Numbered from the stretch's first letter, positions 34,131 to 43,345 are shown. The stretch: DNA of 64,000 nt from CAADGU01 sp964581605 (GCA_964581605.1 CAZOPF010000015.1:6483-70482); one strand, 5' to 3'. The notes: generated from the sequence alone by a model not told the origin. A program made the numbers and translations.

Positions 34131-34347
34131 GTTACGCACTCTATCCGGGCGAGAAGTGTGTAAAATTCTCGAAGAACAAGATTTCGTCCAGGTGCGGCAA
34201 CAGGGCAGTCACATCATTATGCAGAGGCGCATAGCGAACTCGACGACTACCGTGCCTGTTCCCAACCATAAAGAAATACGCCAGGGGACGTTACGTTCTA
34301 TCATTCGTCAATCAGGGTTGCCTCGTGGGCTGTTTGAGGCAGAGTGA
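34123..34347 (+). CDS. hicA: HicA-family mRNA interferase toxin
   Basis: About 74 residues if started at TTG 34123, overlapping the hicB stop. LSGREVCKILEEQDFVQVRQ, then QQGSHIIMQRR with the catalytic His of G-S-H, and VPVPNHKEIRQGTLRSIIRQ. No ATG is available at the expected place; longer starts enter hicB in another frame and show no homology. The pair lies between xylose isomerase and xylulokinase. Confidence 0.85.
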   Translation: MGKLRTLSGREVCKILEEQDFVQVRQQGSHIIMQRRIANSTTTVPVPNHKEIRQGTLRSIIRQSGLPRGLFEAE

Positions 34348-34378
34348 ACAAATTGGAAAACATTTTAGAGCGGTAATC

Positions 34379-35731
34379 ATGGATTATTTTCTGGGTATTG
34401 ACAGTTCAACGACGGCGACGAAGGCGTTGTTGATGGATGAGTCTGGGGTGGTGGTCGGTGTGGCCGCGGCGGAATATGGCTATGAAACGCCACGGCCGTT
34501 GTGGAGCGAACAAGACCCCCATTTGTGGTGGCAGGGCACGGTGTCCGCGATCCGGCAGGTGATGGCGAACACGGCCGTACCCCCCCAACACATCCGCGCC
34601 ATCGGCCTCACCGGGCAGATGCACGGGCTGGTCTTGCTAGATAAACAGGGGGCCGTTCTGCGCCCGGCCATCCTCTGGAACGACCAGCGCACCGCTGCCC
34701 AATGTGACGATATTCGCGCCCGCCTGGGCAAAAATCGGCTCATCCAGATTACCGGTAATGATGCTCTCACCGGCTTCACCGCCCCTAAAATCCTCTGGGT
34801 GCAGCAGGAAGAGCCGCACATTTACGCCCAAATTGCTCATATCCTGCTGCCCAAAGATTACGTGCGTTACCGGCTCACTGGCGAATTTGCCATGGACAAA
34901 GCCGACGGCGCGGGCACGATCTTGTTTGACCTGAAACAGCGCGATTGGTCGCCGGAAGTGTTAGCGGCCCTGGAAATTGATCTCGCCTGGCTGCCACCGA
35001 CGTTTGAGGGCACGGCCGTCACCGGCCATCTCTCCCCAATAGCGGCGGAAGCAACGGGTTTGCCTGCCGGGATTCCCGTGGTGGGCGGCGGCGGCGACCA
35101 GGCGGCCAACGGTGTGGGCGTGGGCGCGGTGGTAGAGGGTATTGTGGCCCTCAGCCTGGGCACCTCCGGCGTGGTTTTTGCGGCCACCAATACACCGGCG
35201 ATTGAACCNNNNNNNNNNNNNNNNNNNNNNNNNNNNNNNNNNNNNNNNNNNNNNNNNNNNNNNNNNNNNNNNNNNNNNNNNNNNNNNNNNNNNNNNNNNN
35301 NNNNNNNNGGGGCGTTTGTGGGGCTGACGGTGCGGCACGGCCGTGCGCACCTGACCCGTGCGGTCTTGGAAGGGGTGGCCTTTGGTTTGCGGGATAGTTT
35401 TGAGTTGATGAAGGGGGCGGGGCTGACGGCCGTGACGCAAGTGCGCATTGCTGGCGGCGGGGCCAAAAGTCCGCTCTGGCGGCAAATTTTGGCCGACGTA
35501 TTTGATGCTGAACTGGTGACGGTGAACACGGCCGAAGGCGCGGCTTATGGCGCGGCGCTGTTGGCGGCCATCGGTGCAGGCGCATTTGCCAGCGTAGAAG
35601 AAGCATGTAATGCTGCCATTCACATTACGGGCAGCACCGTGCCCGGTAACCAATCCGCCCGTTATCAGACCCTTTATCCCCTTTATCGGGAACTTTATCC
35701 CGCGTTGTGCCCCCTTTTTCACCGGATGTGA
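34379..35731 (+). CDS. xylB: xylulokinase, interrupted by an assembly gap
   Basis: FGGY-family kinase that phosphorylates D-xylulose. N-terminal ATPase domain FLGIDSSTTATKALLMDESG, IRAIGLTGQMHGLVLLDKQG, ILWNDQRTAAQCDDI; after the gap, AHLTRAVLEGVAFGLRDSFE and RIAGGGAKSPLWRQILADVF. Visible length including 100 N is 450 residues against about 490-500 usual, so the gap probably hides more than 100 bases. The frame happens to be continuous across the N run. ATG 34379 aligns with the family start. Confidence 0.92.
   Translation: MDYFLGIDSSTTATKALLMDESGVVVGVAAAEYGYETPRPLWSEQDPHLWWQGTVSAIRQVMANTAVPPQHIRAIGLTGQMHGLVLLDKQGAVLRPAILWNDQRTAAQCDDIRARLGKNRLIQITGNDALTGFTAPKILWVQQEEPHIYAQIAHILLPKDYVRYRLTGEFAMDKADGAGTILFDLKQRDWSPEVLAALEIDLAWLPPTFEGTAVTGHLSPIAAEATGLPAGIPVVGGGGDQAANGVGVGAVVEGIVALSLGTSGVVFAATNTPAIEXXXXXXXXXXXXXXXXXXXXXXXXXXXXXXXXXXGAFVGLTVRHGRAHLTRAVLEGVAFGLRDSFELMKGAGLTAVTQVRIAGGGAKSPLWRQILADVFDAELVTVNTAEGAAYGAALLAAIGAGAFASVEEACNAAIHITGSTVPGNQSARYQTLYPLYRELYPALCPLFHRM
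35209..35308. other. assembly gap (100 N) inside xylB
   Basis: Placeholder within the xylulokinase gene; the missing part is the start of the second FGGY domain. Confidence 0.99.
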
Positions 35732-35780
35732 TGGGGTGGGGTGCGATACGGCCTCGTCTCAATATCTCATCCTCGCTTGC

Positions 35781-35809
35781 TTGTTCCCATACTCCGATTC
35801 TGATAAACT
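35781..35809 (+). promoter_or_regulatory. promoter, candidate leaderless start
   Basis: TTGTTC, 17 bases, TAAACT (35804-35809). The expected start (about 35816) coincides with GTG 35816/ATG 35819, and no Shine-Dalgarno is present. Confidence 0.45.
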
Positions 35810-35818
35810 GCCTACGTG

Positions 35819-38080
35819 ATGAGACGCCGCTTTCGATTGCTTGCCGTGGGATTACTGCTGCTGTTGGGTTTGGGAATCTGGGCCAGCAGCCGGCAGCCTA
35901 TGGCTGCCCAGGTATTGGTGGTCAGTGGGCTGGCACAGGTGAGCGATTCCTTGCAGTTGCAGGTGTCGTTGTCACCGCCATTTAGCCAGCCGGGGATGCA
36001 CTTACAACTTCAAGCCATTTTAACGAATGTAGATACCCAGACGGCCGCCCCCGAAGTGATCTTCCAGCTGCCGGCCGGCCTGGCTTTGGCGGATGGTTTA
36101 TTACCGGCGGGGGTGACGGTGAATGTGCAAAGCCGCAGCCTGACGTGGCTGCCGGTAGTGGCTTCGGGCGGTGTGGCTCAAATCAGCCTGCCGCTTCGCC
36201 TGGAAACGGCCGATGTGCAAAACCCGGAGCAGGCCATCACAGCAATTCTCAAATTCAACAACGCTGAGGAAACGATATCGGCCCCATTTTGGGCCGGTAT
36301 TCCCCCGCTGATCAATGGGATTCTCAGCCCGCCGCAAGTGTCAGTGGGGCAACCTTTTCAGTTACGTGCCGAATTGAGCGGTGCCGGGCCGTTCAGCCAG
36401 GTGTGGGATTTGGGTGACGGCCGTGTCCTAAAAGTGATTGATCCCGTCATCCTCTTCTCTCAGCCCGGCCAGTATGAAGTGAAATTGGAAGCCAGCAACC
36501 CCATTGGCACTGTTTCCCAAACCCGGCTAATCACTGTTGTGCCCCATCCGGCGGCCCAATTTACTTTGGATGATATGACTCCTGGCGTAGGGCAAACTGT
36601 CACCTTCATCAGCCAGAGCGGAGGGGCACAGCCGTTGCAATACGCCTGGGATTTTGGTGATGGCGTCACGAGCACAGAAGCCTCCCCCCAGCACCAATAC
36701 AACGGTTTGGGCACGTACCAGGTGCATTTGCGGGTGTGGAATCAATACGGTCAGTCAGACGCTTTTTGGTCGGTGACGGTGGGGCCGCTACCTGGCGCCG
36801 ACATGATTGCGCCAGAGAGTGTGCTTGCCGGGCAGCGGTTTCAATTGCAAGGGGTAGGTGATGCCTCGGTGCAGCGGTTTGAGTGGGATATGGGCGACGG
36901 CCGTTACCACGAAGGCGCGACTATCAATCATCTGTATACCCACACTGGTGACTACTACATTACGATGATAGCCGTAAATGAATTTGGAGCCACGCAAATG
37001 GGGAGATGGATTCATGTAGACCCCGGTCTGCTGCAATTCTATTTGCCTATGATTGTGAACGGGGGTGGGGCTGGGGTGACGGCCGTAGCTGAAGACCCCC
37101 TGACCGGTTTAGACCTGCCGCCGGTAGAACTGGCACAGCCGTTTATACTGGCCCCGCTGGAAATTGCGCCGGGCACACTCCCGGCTGAACAGCTTTTTGC
37201 CTATATCAACGAGGCGCGGCGGCAATTCGGCCGTTCCCCACTAAGCAATGTGTCGTCGCTCAATGCTGCTGCCCAAAACCACGCTGCGGATATGGCCGCC
37301 TACGGCTACACGGCCCACACCGGCTCCGATGGCTCAGTCCCGGCGGAACGTTTCATCTGGTATGGATATACGAGTGGGTATGCCGGGGAGACAACGGCCT
37401 GGGGGTTTGAAGAGGCACGGCAGGCGGTGGAATTCTGGGTAAACAGCCCGTCACATCGTGCTATTTTGTTAAATGAAGCGGCAACCGATGTGGGCGTGGG
37501 TTATTCTGCAGATTTTAATGCACCTAACGTCTGGTACTGGTCGGCGGAATTTGGCAATGCCTTTGCGGCGCGCCCGGTTCCGGCTGTGCGGCTGCAAGAA
37601 CCGGCTCAAAACACGGAAGCAATGGTGGCAACGGCCGTAACCTACGCCTGGAACTGGCCGGTTGCTCTAACGGGCAATCAACATTTTGTGCTGTATCTGC
37701 ACACGCAACAAGGCTCATTTCCTGTTGCCGAATTGTACCAGCCTACGCATGGCACCTACTTTGCTGTGCAGTTAACGGCCGACAGCTTCACCAGTGGGAG
37801 CAGCCGCTTGCAGGTTTTGCCGGGGCGGTATGAGTGGCAGGTGAAGCTGGAAGATGGCAATGGCACTGTGCTGGCTGAAGGGGAACGGCGTTCTATTGCT
37901 TTCCGGGAAGACCCAAACGCACCAACGGTTACACCAACGCCGACGGAAACGGGCACGGCCGTACCCCCCACGCCCACCGTACCCACAGCCACGCCGACCC
38001 TGGCCTGGCCGACGGATACGCCACCACCACCGCCCCCAACAGAACCGCCACCACTGGTGACCGGCACTCCCAGCCCTTAG
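35819..38080 (+). CDS. secreted protein with PKD domains and a CAP (SCP/PR1) domain
   Basis: 753 residues. Signal peptide RRRFRLLAVGLLLLLGLGIW; an N-terminal beta domain resembling DUF11-type repeats (about 35-150); three PKD-like domains (about 160-400) with WDLGDGR, WDFGDGV and WDMGDGR; a CAP/SCP domain (about 460-590) with YINEARRQFGRSPLSNVSSL and FWVNSPSHRAILLNEAATDV; an Ig-like domain and a Thr/Pro-rich tail. No sorting signal or transmembrane anchor is seen at the C-terminus. Probably an extracellular or surface protein; CAP domains can bind or cleave, activity unknown. Confidence 0.85.
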   Translation: MRRRFRLLAVGLLLLLGLGIWASSRQPMAAQVLVVSGLAQVSDSLQLQVSLSPPFSQPGMHLQLQAILTNVDTQTAAPEVIFQLPAGLALADGLLPAGVTVNVQSRSLTWLPVVASGGVAQISLPLRLETADVQNPEQAITAILKFNNAEETISAPFWAGIPPLINGILSPPQVSVGQPFQLRAELSGAGPFSQVWDLGDGRVLKVIDPVILFSQPGQYEVKLEASNPIGTVSQTRLITVVPHPAAQFTLDDMTPGVGQTVTFISQSGGAQPLQYAWDFGDGVTSTEASPQHQYNGLGTYQVHLRVWNQYGQSDAFWSVTVGPLPGADMIAPESVLAGQRFQLQGVGDASVQRFEWDMGDGRYHEGATINHLYTHTGDYYITMIAVNEFGATQMGRWIHVDPGLLQFYLPMIVNGGGAGVTAVAEDPLTGLDLPPVELAQPFILAPLEIAPGTLPAEQLFAYINEARRQFGRSPLSNVSSLNAAAQNHAADMAAYGYTAHTGSDGSVPAERFIWYGYTSGYAGETTAWGFEEARQAVEFWVNSPSHRAILLNEAATDVGVGYSADFNAPNVWYWSAEFGNAFAARPVPAVRLQEPAQNTEAMVATAVTYAWNWPVALTGNQHFVLYLHTQQGSFPVAELYQPTHGTYFAVQLTADSFTSGSSRLQVLPGRYEWQVKLEDGNGTVLAEGERRSIAFREDPNAPTVTPTPTETGTAVPPTPTVPTATPTLAWPTDTPPPPPPTEPPPLVTGTPSP

Positions 38081-38082
38081 TG

Positions 38083-38135
38083 GTAATGGGTAATCAGGTA
38101 ATTCTTTCACTTACCTGATTACCCATAACTTACCC
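38083..38135. repeat. GGGTAATCAGGTAA/TTACCTGATTACCC hairpin
   Basis: Perfect 14-bp arms (38088-38101 and 38111-38124) with a nine-base loop, plus extra GTAATG and ACTTACCC units outside. Lies between convergent genes and may serve as a terminator for both. Confidence 0.85.
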
Positions 38136-38157
38136 AGCTCCTCCCTAGTGTCACTGA

Positions 38158-38733
38158 TTAAGCCGAGCGGCGACGTCTTTCCAGAACGATGCCTGCTGCC
38201 ATTAAAAGGACGCCCCCTATTATGGCGCCAATAGCGGCGCTGTTAACGGCAGTAGTTACGATAGTTTGCCCCTGGTTTGCGGCGGATGCACCTGACTGAG
38301 GCAGTACAATAATAGCGTTAGTCCCCTGGCTGACGCAGAAATTGACATCTGTTTGCACCAGCCCATTCTCCGGTAAAACGGGCACAAAAAGTGGGTTTTT
38401 TGAGGTGACTATCCATTTGCTGGCGTCGGGGCGGGCTGTCACTTCCCAAATGCTCTGCCCGGCGGCCGCCAGGCCATAGGTGCCATCGCTTCCTGTAGTC
38501 AATGAAAGTACAGTCGCCTTATCGCTACTTACAAAAACGATCTCAACGCCGGGAACCGGATTTTCACCGGCTACCCCTGTACCCACGCAAAGGCCATCGC
38601 CATTTACATCTGTATAGACGGCACCGGCCAGTTTGCCGCGATCACCATCTTGAGCAGCGGCCGTTGCTACGGCAAATACCATGAGCAGGGCTGCCATGGC
38701 CAGGGCTAAAGTTCGTTGTTGCCAAAATTTCAT
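38158..38733 (-). CDS. cell-wall-anchored surface protein with LPQSG sorting signal
   Basis: 191 residues. Signal peptide (TLALAMAALLMVFAVATAAA), one SdrD-B-like beta domain (GAVYTDVNGDGLC, then TTGSDGTYGLAAAGQSIWEV), then LPQSG at 144-148, a hydrophobic helix (about 163-184) and ERRRRSA. This is the tripartite sortase sorting signal, with an unusually long spacer between motif and helix. AAGGAGG precedes the ATG, 35 bases after the sortase stop, so the two genes form an operon. Confidence 0.85.
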   Translation of the reverse strand: MKFWQQRTLALAMAALLMVFAVATAAAQDGDRGKLAGAVYTDVNGDGLCVGTGVAGENPVPGVEIVFVSSDKATVLSLTTGSDGTYGLAAAGQSIWEVTARPDASKWIVTSKNPLFVPVLPENGLVQTDVNFCVSQGTNAIIVLPQSGASAANQGQTIVTTAVNSAAIGAIIGGVLLMAAGIVLERRRRSA

Positions 38734-38768
38734 CTTAAACCTCCTTAAATAAAAATGTACTGATGTAG

Positions 38769-39560
38769 TTAATTGCCGGCGTGGCTGCTGGCTGGCGCAA
38801 CGGATTCGTTGCTGGCACGGTTGTCTGCGCCAACGGCCGGAAAAGCAACCACGATCAGCCGGTGTGAATTGTCTTCATAGGGCCAGCAAGTAACCAACGT
38901 CAGGCGTTCATCATCGGTTGGGCTGATCCAGTGCGCGTTTTCCATACGCACAGCCAGCGTTTGGTCGCGTTCCGGCAGGATTTCTACGGTGGATACGGTG
39001 TAGGTATACGGCCGTTCACGGCCGTATACAACAATTTCGTCTCCCGACTCCAGGTTAGCTAAATCCCGAAATACTTCTCCTTCAATGTTGTGATGCCCAT
39101 TCAGGACTGTATTTCCCGCTTTGCCCAATGGAGCGCTGGTATTGTGCCAGCCTACATGATAATCGCCGGGTACTTCCCATTGATAATAAATCTGCCCATT
39201 ATTCTGCACCTGAATCAGGCCAACACTGTTGACGGGTGCATCCAAATTCAGACTGGGGATGATGATTCGTTCGGGCTGCCCTTGGACATATGTCAGCGCG
39301 GTTTCACTGGCGATTGGCCCGGTTGCCTGGTCTGTTTCGTCACCTTTTATGAGGGTTTCCGGCAGTAGGGGAATGTTGGTCGCTGCCATATCCGGCGGTG
39401 TTGTGGGCAGGCTGGCAGCCTGGATAGGTTCGGTAGAGGGGGAGGGTGCTTTTAAAAGGATGAGGGAGATGGTGACGGCCGTACATACAATAACAAAACC
39501 CATCACCATAAACACAATCCCCAGGGGGATAACCTTTTCTTCGGATGACTGCTTTGCCAT
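38769..39560 (-). CDS. sortase
   Basis: 263 residues. N-terminal TM (about 12-35), a Pro/Thr-rich spacer, then the sortase fold: RIIIPSLNLDAPVN, TVLNGHHNIEGEVFRDLANL (catalytic His), RLTLVTCWPYEDNSHRLIVV (catalytic Cys and Arg). Looks like the class D/E-type sortases common outside Firmicutes. The probable substrate is encoded immediately downstream. A clear promoter lies 6 bases before the ATG, suggesting leaderless translation. Confidence 0.9.
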   Translation of the reverse strand: MAKQSSEEKVIPLGIVFMVMGFVIVCTAVTISLILLKAPSPSTEPIQAASLPTTPPDMAATNIPLLPETLIKGDETDQATGPIASETALTYVQGQPERIIIPSLNLDAPVNSVGLIQVQNNGQIYYQWEVPGDYHVGWHNTSAPLGKAGNTVLNGHHNIEGEVFRDLANLESGDEIVVYGRERPYTYTVSTVEILPERDQTLAVRMENAHWISPTDDERLTLVTCWPYEDNSHRLIVVAFPAVGADNRASNESVAPASSHAGN

Positions 39561-39566
39561 AAGGTT

Positions 39567-39595
39567 AGTATAAACGACATATGCGGTTATGTAAA
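39567..39595 (-). promoter_or_regulatory. sortase promoter, leaderless type
   Basis: TTTACA (39595-39590), 17 bases, TATACT (39572-39567), then only six bases to ATG 39560. Transcription should start at the start codon. Confidence 0.75.
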
Positions 39596-39641
39596 GAAAA
39601 GTTGTTTGACAATTAAACAGGTATCGCTACTGCGTAAATGA

Positions 39642-41357
39642 TCATCTTTTATCCCGGCTACTCCACAATTGCCAGACAATAAGGATAATCAGAAGGAATG
39701 TGAGCACAGCGGCGCTCATATATCCAACAAAAGCAATGGTGGTAAAAGTGGAGGAATGGTCTGCCTCAAATGCGGCCGCAATGCCAGTGGCAATGGCCGA
39801 GCCAACAATCATGCCACTAAGCAGTATGCCTAAGATCACAAAACGCACCAATCGCCCCAAACGATCGATTTGTTCATTCAAGCCAGATGTATCGTGATAT
39901 ATCTCCAGGCGGCCTTTTTGGTATTGATCCAGCCATTTCAGGGTAGCTTCTTGTAGACTGGGCAGGCGCTGGGCTACTTCACGCAAGGTATAGGTTGCTT
40001 CTTGTTTGACGACGTTCGTGATATTTTCGGCCGTAATTTCCTTGCGTATCAGCTCCAGAGTGACCCCCATACCCACTTCCACAAAGCCACCTTCGGGGAA
40101 TAGCAGACGGCCGGCAGACTCCATCTGCATCATAGATTTGATCGCCAATGTCAGGCTGGGGTCAAGTTGTAAACCGTTTTCTCGCAGGACAGACATTACC
40201 TCGTTGAGCGTTTCAGACATGGGCACAGATTGTTGTTGCATGAGCCGGCCCACACGCCGCTCAAAGTCATGCTGAAATGCGTGCTCATTGACTTCACGAA
40301 AGGGCACACTGAGTGCCCTTGCTGCCTGGGCCAACCCGCGCACATCAGCTTGCTGCATCACCAAAAGCAGGTTGATCATATTAGCCCGATGGCGAACGCT
40401 TAGTTCACCTACCATGCCTACATCCAAAAACACAATATCACCATCGGACCGGTTTACAAAGATGTTGCCAGGATGGAGGTCACCATGAAAAAAGCCATCA
40501 ATGAGTATTTGTTTTAATGTCGCACGCAGAGCATTTTTAGCCAGTTCCTCTTTGTTAAAACCGGCTTCATCAAGGGTAGCCAAATCGGTGATCTTAATGC
40601 CATCTATGAACTCCATTGCCAGCACACGGCTGGTGCAATAATTGCTGTAGATGGCTGGCAGACGAGCACCTGGTATGCCTTCCAGGTTATGGTTTAGGCG
40701 GATGATGTTATAAGCTTCTATGCGGTAGTCCAATTCGGCCAGCACTTGCTGCCCAAACTCATCCACCACACCTACCAGCCCCATATCTTGTGCCCATTGC
40801 AGCCGCCGCTGTACCAGGCGGGCGAGCCAGCTCATGATGCCTACGTCAGCGCGTACCTGGTTGATGATGTTCGGCCGTTGCACTTTGATGACGACGTTTT
40901 CACCTGTATGTAAGGTGGCGCGATGTACCTGCCCCAGAGAAGCGGCCGCCAGAGGCGTATTGCTAAAAGTGGCGAAAAGTTCTTCCGGTGGCGCACCCAG
41001 TTCGGCAATAATAATTTCACGCACCTGTTCATAGGGAAACGGCCGTACACTGCTTTGTAATTTGCTTAACTCCACCGCCCAATCGGGTGGTAACGCCTGC
41101 GATTGGCTAGAAATAAGCTGCCCCACCTTAACGTAAATCGGCCCCAACTCTTGTAGCAGCAATCGAGTTTTCACCGGCACAGTCAGCGCCTCAGGTGATT
41201 GGTCTACCCCATACAATAATTCCAGAAAGAAGCGGCGTGTTATGCCAAATAAGCCGCGGTCTAATGCAAAATCCAAACCATACCGCATGATTGTGTTATA
41301 GCTTTGTTGTAAACGTAAACTTTCTCGAATCTCATCCAGACGGTTACGCCGTTTCAT
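39642..41357 (-). CDS. UbiB/ABC1-family atypical kinase
   Basis: 571 residues of the ABC1/UbiB/AarF family, ATPases associated with quinone and lipid metabolism. Family hallmark KVGQLISS (KxGQ), Ala-rich nucleotide loop AAASLGQVHRATLHTGENVVIKVQRP, catalytic region FFHGDLHPGNIF and metal site FLDVGMVG, where the usual D-F-G reads D-V-G. Two C-terminal membrane helices (VILGILLSGMIVGSAIATGI and the last 25 residues). Overlaps the preceding membrane-protein gene by 14 bases. Confidence 0.9.
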   Translation of the reverse strand: MKRRNRLDEIRESLRLQQSYNTIMRYGLDFALDRGLFGITRRFFLELLYGVDQSPEALTVPVKTRLLLQELGPIYVKVGQLISSQSQALPPDWAVELSKLQSSVRPFPYEQVREIIIAELGAPPEELFATFSNTPLAAASLGQVHRATLHTGENVVIKVQRPNIINQVRADVGIMSWLARLVQRRLQWAQDMGLVGVVDEFGQQVLAELDYRIEAYNIIRLNHNLEGIPGARLPAIYSNYCTSRVLAMEFIDGIKITDLATLDEAGFNKEELAKNALRATLKQILIDGFFHGDLHPGNIFVNRSDGDIVFLDVGMVGELSVRHRANMINLLLVMQQADVRGLAQAARALSVPFREVNEHAFQHDFERRVGRLMQQQSVPMSETLNEVMSVLRENGLQLDPSLTLAIKSMMQMESAGRLLFPEGGFVEVGMGVTLELIRKEITAENITNVVKQEATYTLREVAQRLPSLQEATLKWLDQYQKGRLEIYHDTSGLNEQIDRLGRLVRFVILGILLSGMIVGSAIATGIAAAFEADHSSTFTTIAFVGYMSAAVLTFLLIILIVWQLWSSRDKR

Positions 41358-41796
41358 GTTCTACCTCCTCCTGCAATGCTTTCACATAGCCAAGTGGGGG
41401 TATCACACCAAAAATATAATCGAGGAAACTGCCCAAGAGTCCAATGACAATGCCACCAAACAAAGCTGCCCATAAATCCGCTATTACTAACGATTTGAAT
41501 AGAAAAGCCATCATCCACAATATGACTGCATTCACCAGGATCAGCACCAGCCCATACGTCACAAAGAGCAGACGTATAGTCAGTAGTTGTAGAAACGGTT
41601 TTATAAAGGTATTCAACAGCCCCAACCCGGCAGCCATAAAAAGCAAAGATCCAAACTGATAATTAACAAGATCAATCCCTGGCATTAAGACAAGAACGGC
41701 TGCTAATGTGGTCGAGTTAACGAACAGACTCATTAGCAGCACTTTCCATTGCAGAGCCTTCCAGTAGGGGGGAACATATTTATGCAAATTTTTCAT
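41344..41796 (-). CDS. phage-holin-4-2-like (membrane) family protein
   Basis: 150 residues with four membrane helices; FVNSTTLAAVLVLMPGIDLV, LLNTFIKPFLQLLTIRLLFV and ILVNAVILWMMAFLF resemble the PF04020-type small membrane proteins often misnamed holins. Function unknown; no phage genes around. GAGGAGG lies upstream of ATG 41796. Co-transcribed with the UbiB-like kinase. Confidence 0.75.
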   Translation of the reverse strand: MKNLHKYVPPYWKALQWKVLLMSLFVNSTTLAAVLVLMPGIDLVNYQFGSLLFMAAGLGLLNTFIKPFLQLLTIRLLFVTYGLVLILVNAVILWMMAFLFKSLVIADLWAALFGGIVIGLLGSFLDYIFGVIPPLGYVKALQEEVEHETA

Positions 41797-41981
41797 ACTA
41801 CACCATCCTCCTCACAGACAGCTAGCTGATTTATACAGCATCTCCGGTATGGCTACAACTGAAAATGTGCGATTTTTGTGAGCGTGCTACAATTTTTGCC
41901 GTCTGATTGATAGCTATCAGATGATGCATCATTGGAGAGTATTAAGCAAGTTGGTCATTTTATTGATCAATGGGAATGGTA

Positions 41982-42323
41982 ATGATTACACCGGCCGGAA
42001 AGGAATGCCGTTTTTACTATCAGGATTTTCATCGAGGACATTCCTTGCAAGAATGCCGCCTGGTTCAGGCAAATCCAAAATCTAAGGCATGGAAGCCTGG
42101 CGATTGCCAGCAATGCCCGGTACCTGGGATTTTGATGGCAAACAGCAGCCCGCATCTGGTTTTGGAGGGCGGTATAAAGGAAAGCTTTTTAGGTATCGGC
42201 CGCCGAGTAGAGGTGTCTGCATTTTGTAGTAAACATCTGGTAGATGTATCTGAGCCGCAAGTAGGTTGCCGACAATGTGCCATGGAAAAACCAGGGCTGC
42301 GAGAGCTATTTGGCGATGGGTAA
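41982..42323 (+). CDS. hypothetical Cys-rich protein
   Basis: About 113 residues; no known family. Cysteine pairs DCQQC and GCRQC plus CRFYY, ECRL and FCSKH suggest a metal-binding, zinc-ribbon-like fold. Three near-adjacent ATGs in the same frame (41970, 41976 region, 41982) make the start uncertain; I prefer the last, preceded by GGGAATGG. The 170-base region before it contains palindromes GATAGCTATC and ATGATGCATCAT and TACAAT at 41888, possibly a promoter with operator. Confidence 0.65.
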   Translation: MITPAGKECRFYYQDFHRGHSLQECRLVQANPKSKAWKPGDCQQCPVPGILMANSSPHLVLEGGIKESFLGIGRRVEVSAFCSKHLVDVSEPQVGCRQCAMEKPGLRELFGDG

Positions 42324-42345
42324 AATTGGCCGGCCTTCTGGCCCC

Positions 42346-43335
42346 TCAAAACCGGCCCAATTGCCTGATCTCCTGCCGCAGGTCAAGAATTGCTGCTGCG
42401 CTTAGGCTATCGCCAAACAGATGATAATGATGCTTCTGATAAGCCAGTTCACTACACTTGTGAAAGAAGCGGGCTGACTGGCGATTGGCGTGCCACCCTT
42501 TCGCCAACAGCATTTCCAGGCTAAACAAGGTGCGTTCGTGGCCAGAGCAGGCTAACCGATATTGGCCGACCGTCAGCGTATTTTGGGTGACTTCATCTGC
42601 CAGATATTTCTTGATCCACCGCCGTTCTTGCACCAGCGCCCACAAGATGATTACCAAAATCAGGCAAACGCCACCCCAGTCGAAAAGAAAACTAAAGCAG
42701 ACCAGAATGCCACCCGTGGAGACGGTGAGATTGTGCATAAAATGGAGAAAGACGGCCGCCCCCCAGCCCAAGGTTACGGCCGTTATCTTCACCAGAAATT
42801 GAGGCGAGAGCCGGGCGACCGCAATCCCCAATCCGGTCATACTGGAAAACAGCGCATGGTTCAGCCCAAAAATGACGGTGCGTAGAAAGATGTTAACTCC
42901 CCACGCCTCCGCCCCATTTGCCCAATACTCATTCATAAAATAAAACACATTCTCCACCATAGCAAAGCCCAGCCCCACCATCGCCCCATAAATAATGCCG
43001 TCTAGCGGGCTATCAATTTCCTGTCGCCAGAAGAGGAATATAGCCAACAGCACCAGACCTTTCACGCTTTCTTCTACCAGGGGAGCAATGAAAACAGCGA
43101 CGGCCGTATCTGCCAGCAGGCTCTCGCTTATCAACGCATAAAAAGGCAAACCCAACGCTGTATTTAACGCAAAAGCCAGCATTACACTGGGTACTGCACC
43201 CCAGAAAAAGACTGCCGCCAACAACCAGGCCGGCTCTTTTTCATATCTATCGGCTGAATAGACCAACGCCACATAAAACATAGTGGGCACAACGGCCGCG
43301 ATTATGGAGAAGAGTAGCAACGTAGAATCGGACAT
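42346..43335 (-). CDS. PrsW-family intramembrane metalloprotease
   Basis: 329 residues, about eight membrane helices. PrsW motifs: APLVEESVKGL (EExxK), GLGFAMVENVFYFM, IFGLNHALFSSMTG and FLHFMHNL, giving the expected Glu and His zinc ligands. In Bacillus PrsW cleaves anti-sigma factor RsiW; here no sigma/anti-sigma genes are nearby, so the substrate is unknown. Ends next to the Cys-rich gene (convergent). Confidence 0.9.
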   Translation of the reverse strand: MSDSTLLLFSIIAAVVPTMFYVALVYSADRYEKEPAWLLAAVFFWGAVPSVMLAFALNTALGLPFYALISESLLADTAVAVFIAPLVEESVKGLVLLAIFLFWRQEIDSPLDGIIYGAMVGLGFAMVENVFYFMNEYWANGAEAWGVNIFLRTVIFGLNHALFSSMTGLGIAVARLSPQFLVKITAVTLGWGAAVFLHFMHNLTVSTGGILVCFSFLFDWGGVCLILVIILWALVQERRWIKKYLADEVTQNTLTVGQYRLACSGHERTLFSLEMLLAKGWHANRQSARFFHKCSELAYQKHHYHLFGDSLSAAAILDLRQEIRQLGRF

Positions 43336-43345
43336 ACGCCATTTA

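Noticed and set aside
41344..41796. Phage holin
   Set aside because: The family name is historical; no lysis or phage genes are present and the gene is coupled to a UbiB-like kinase.
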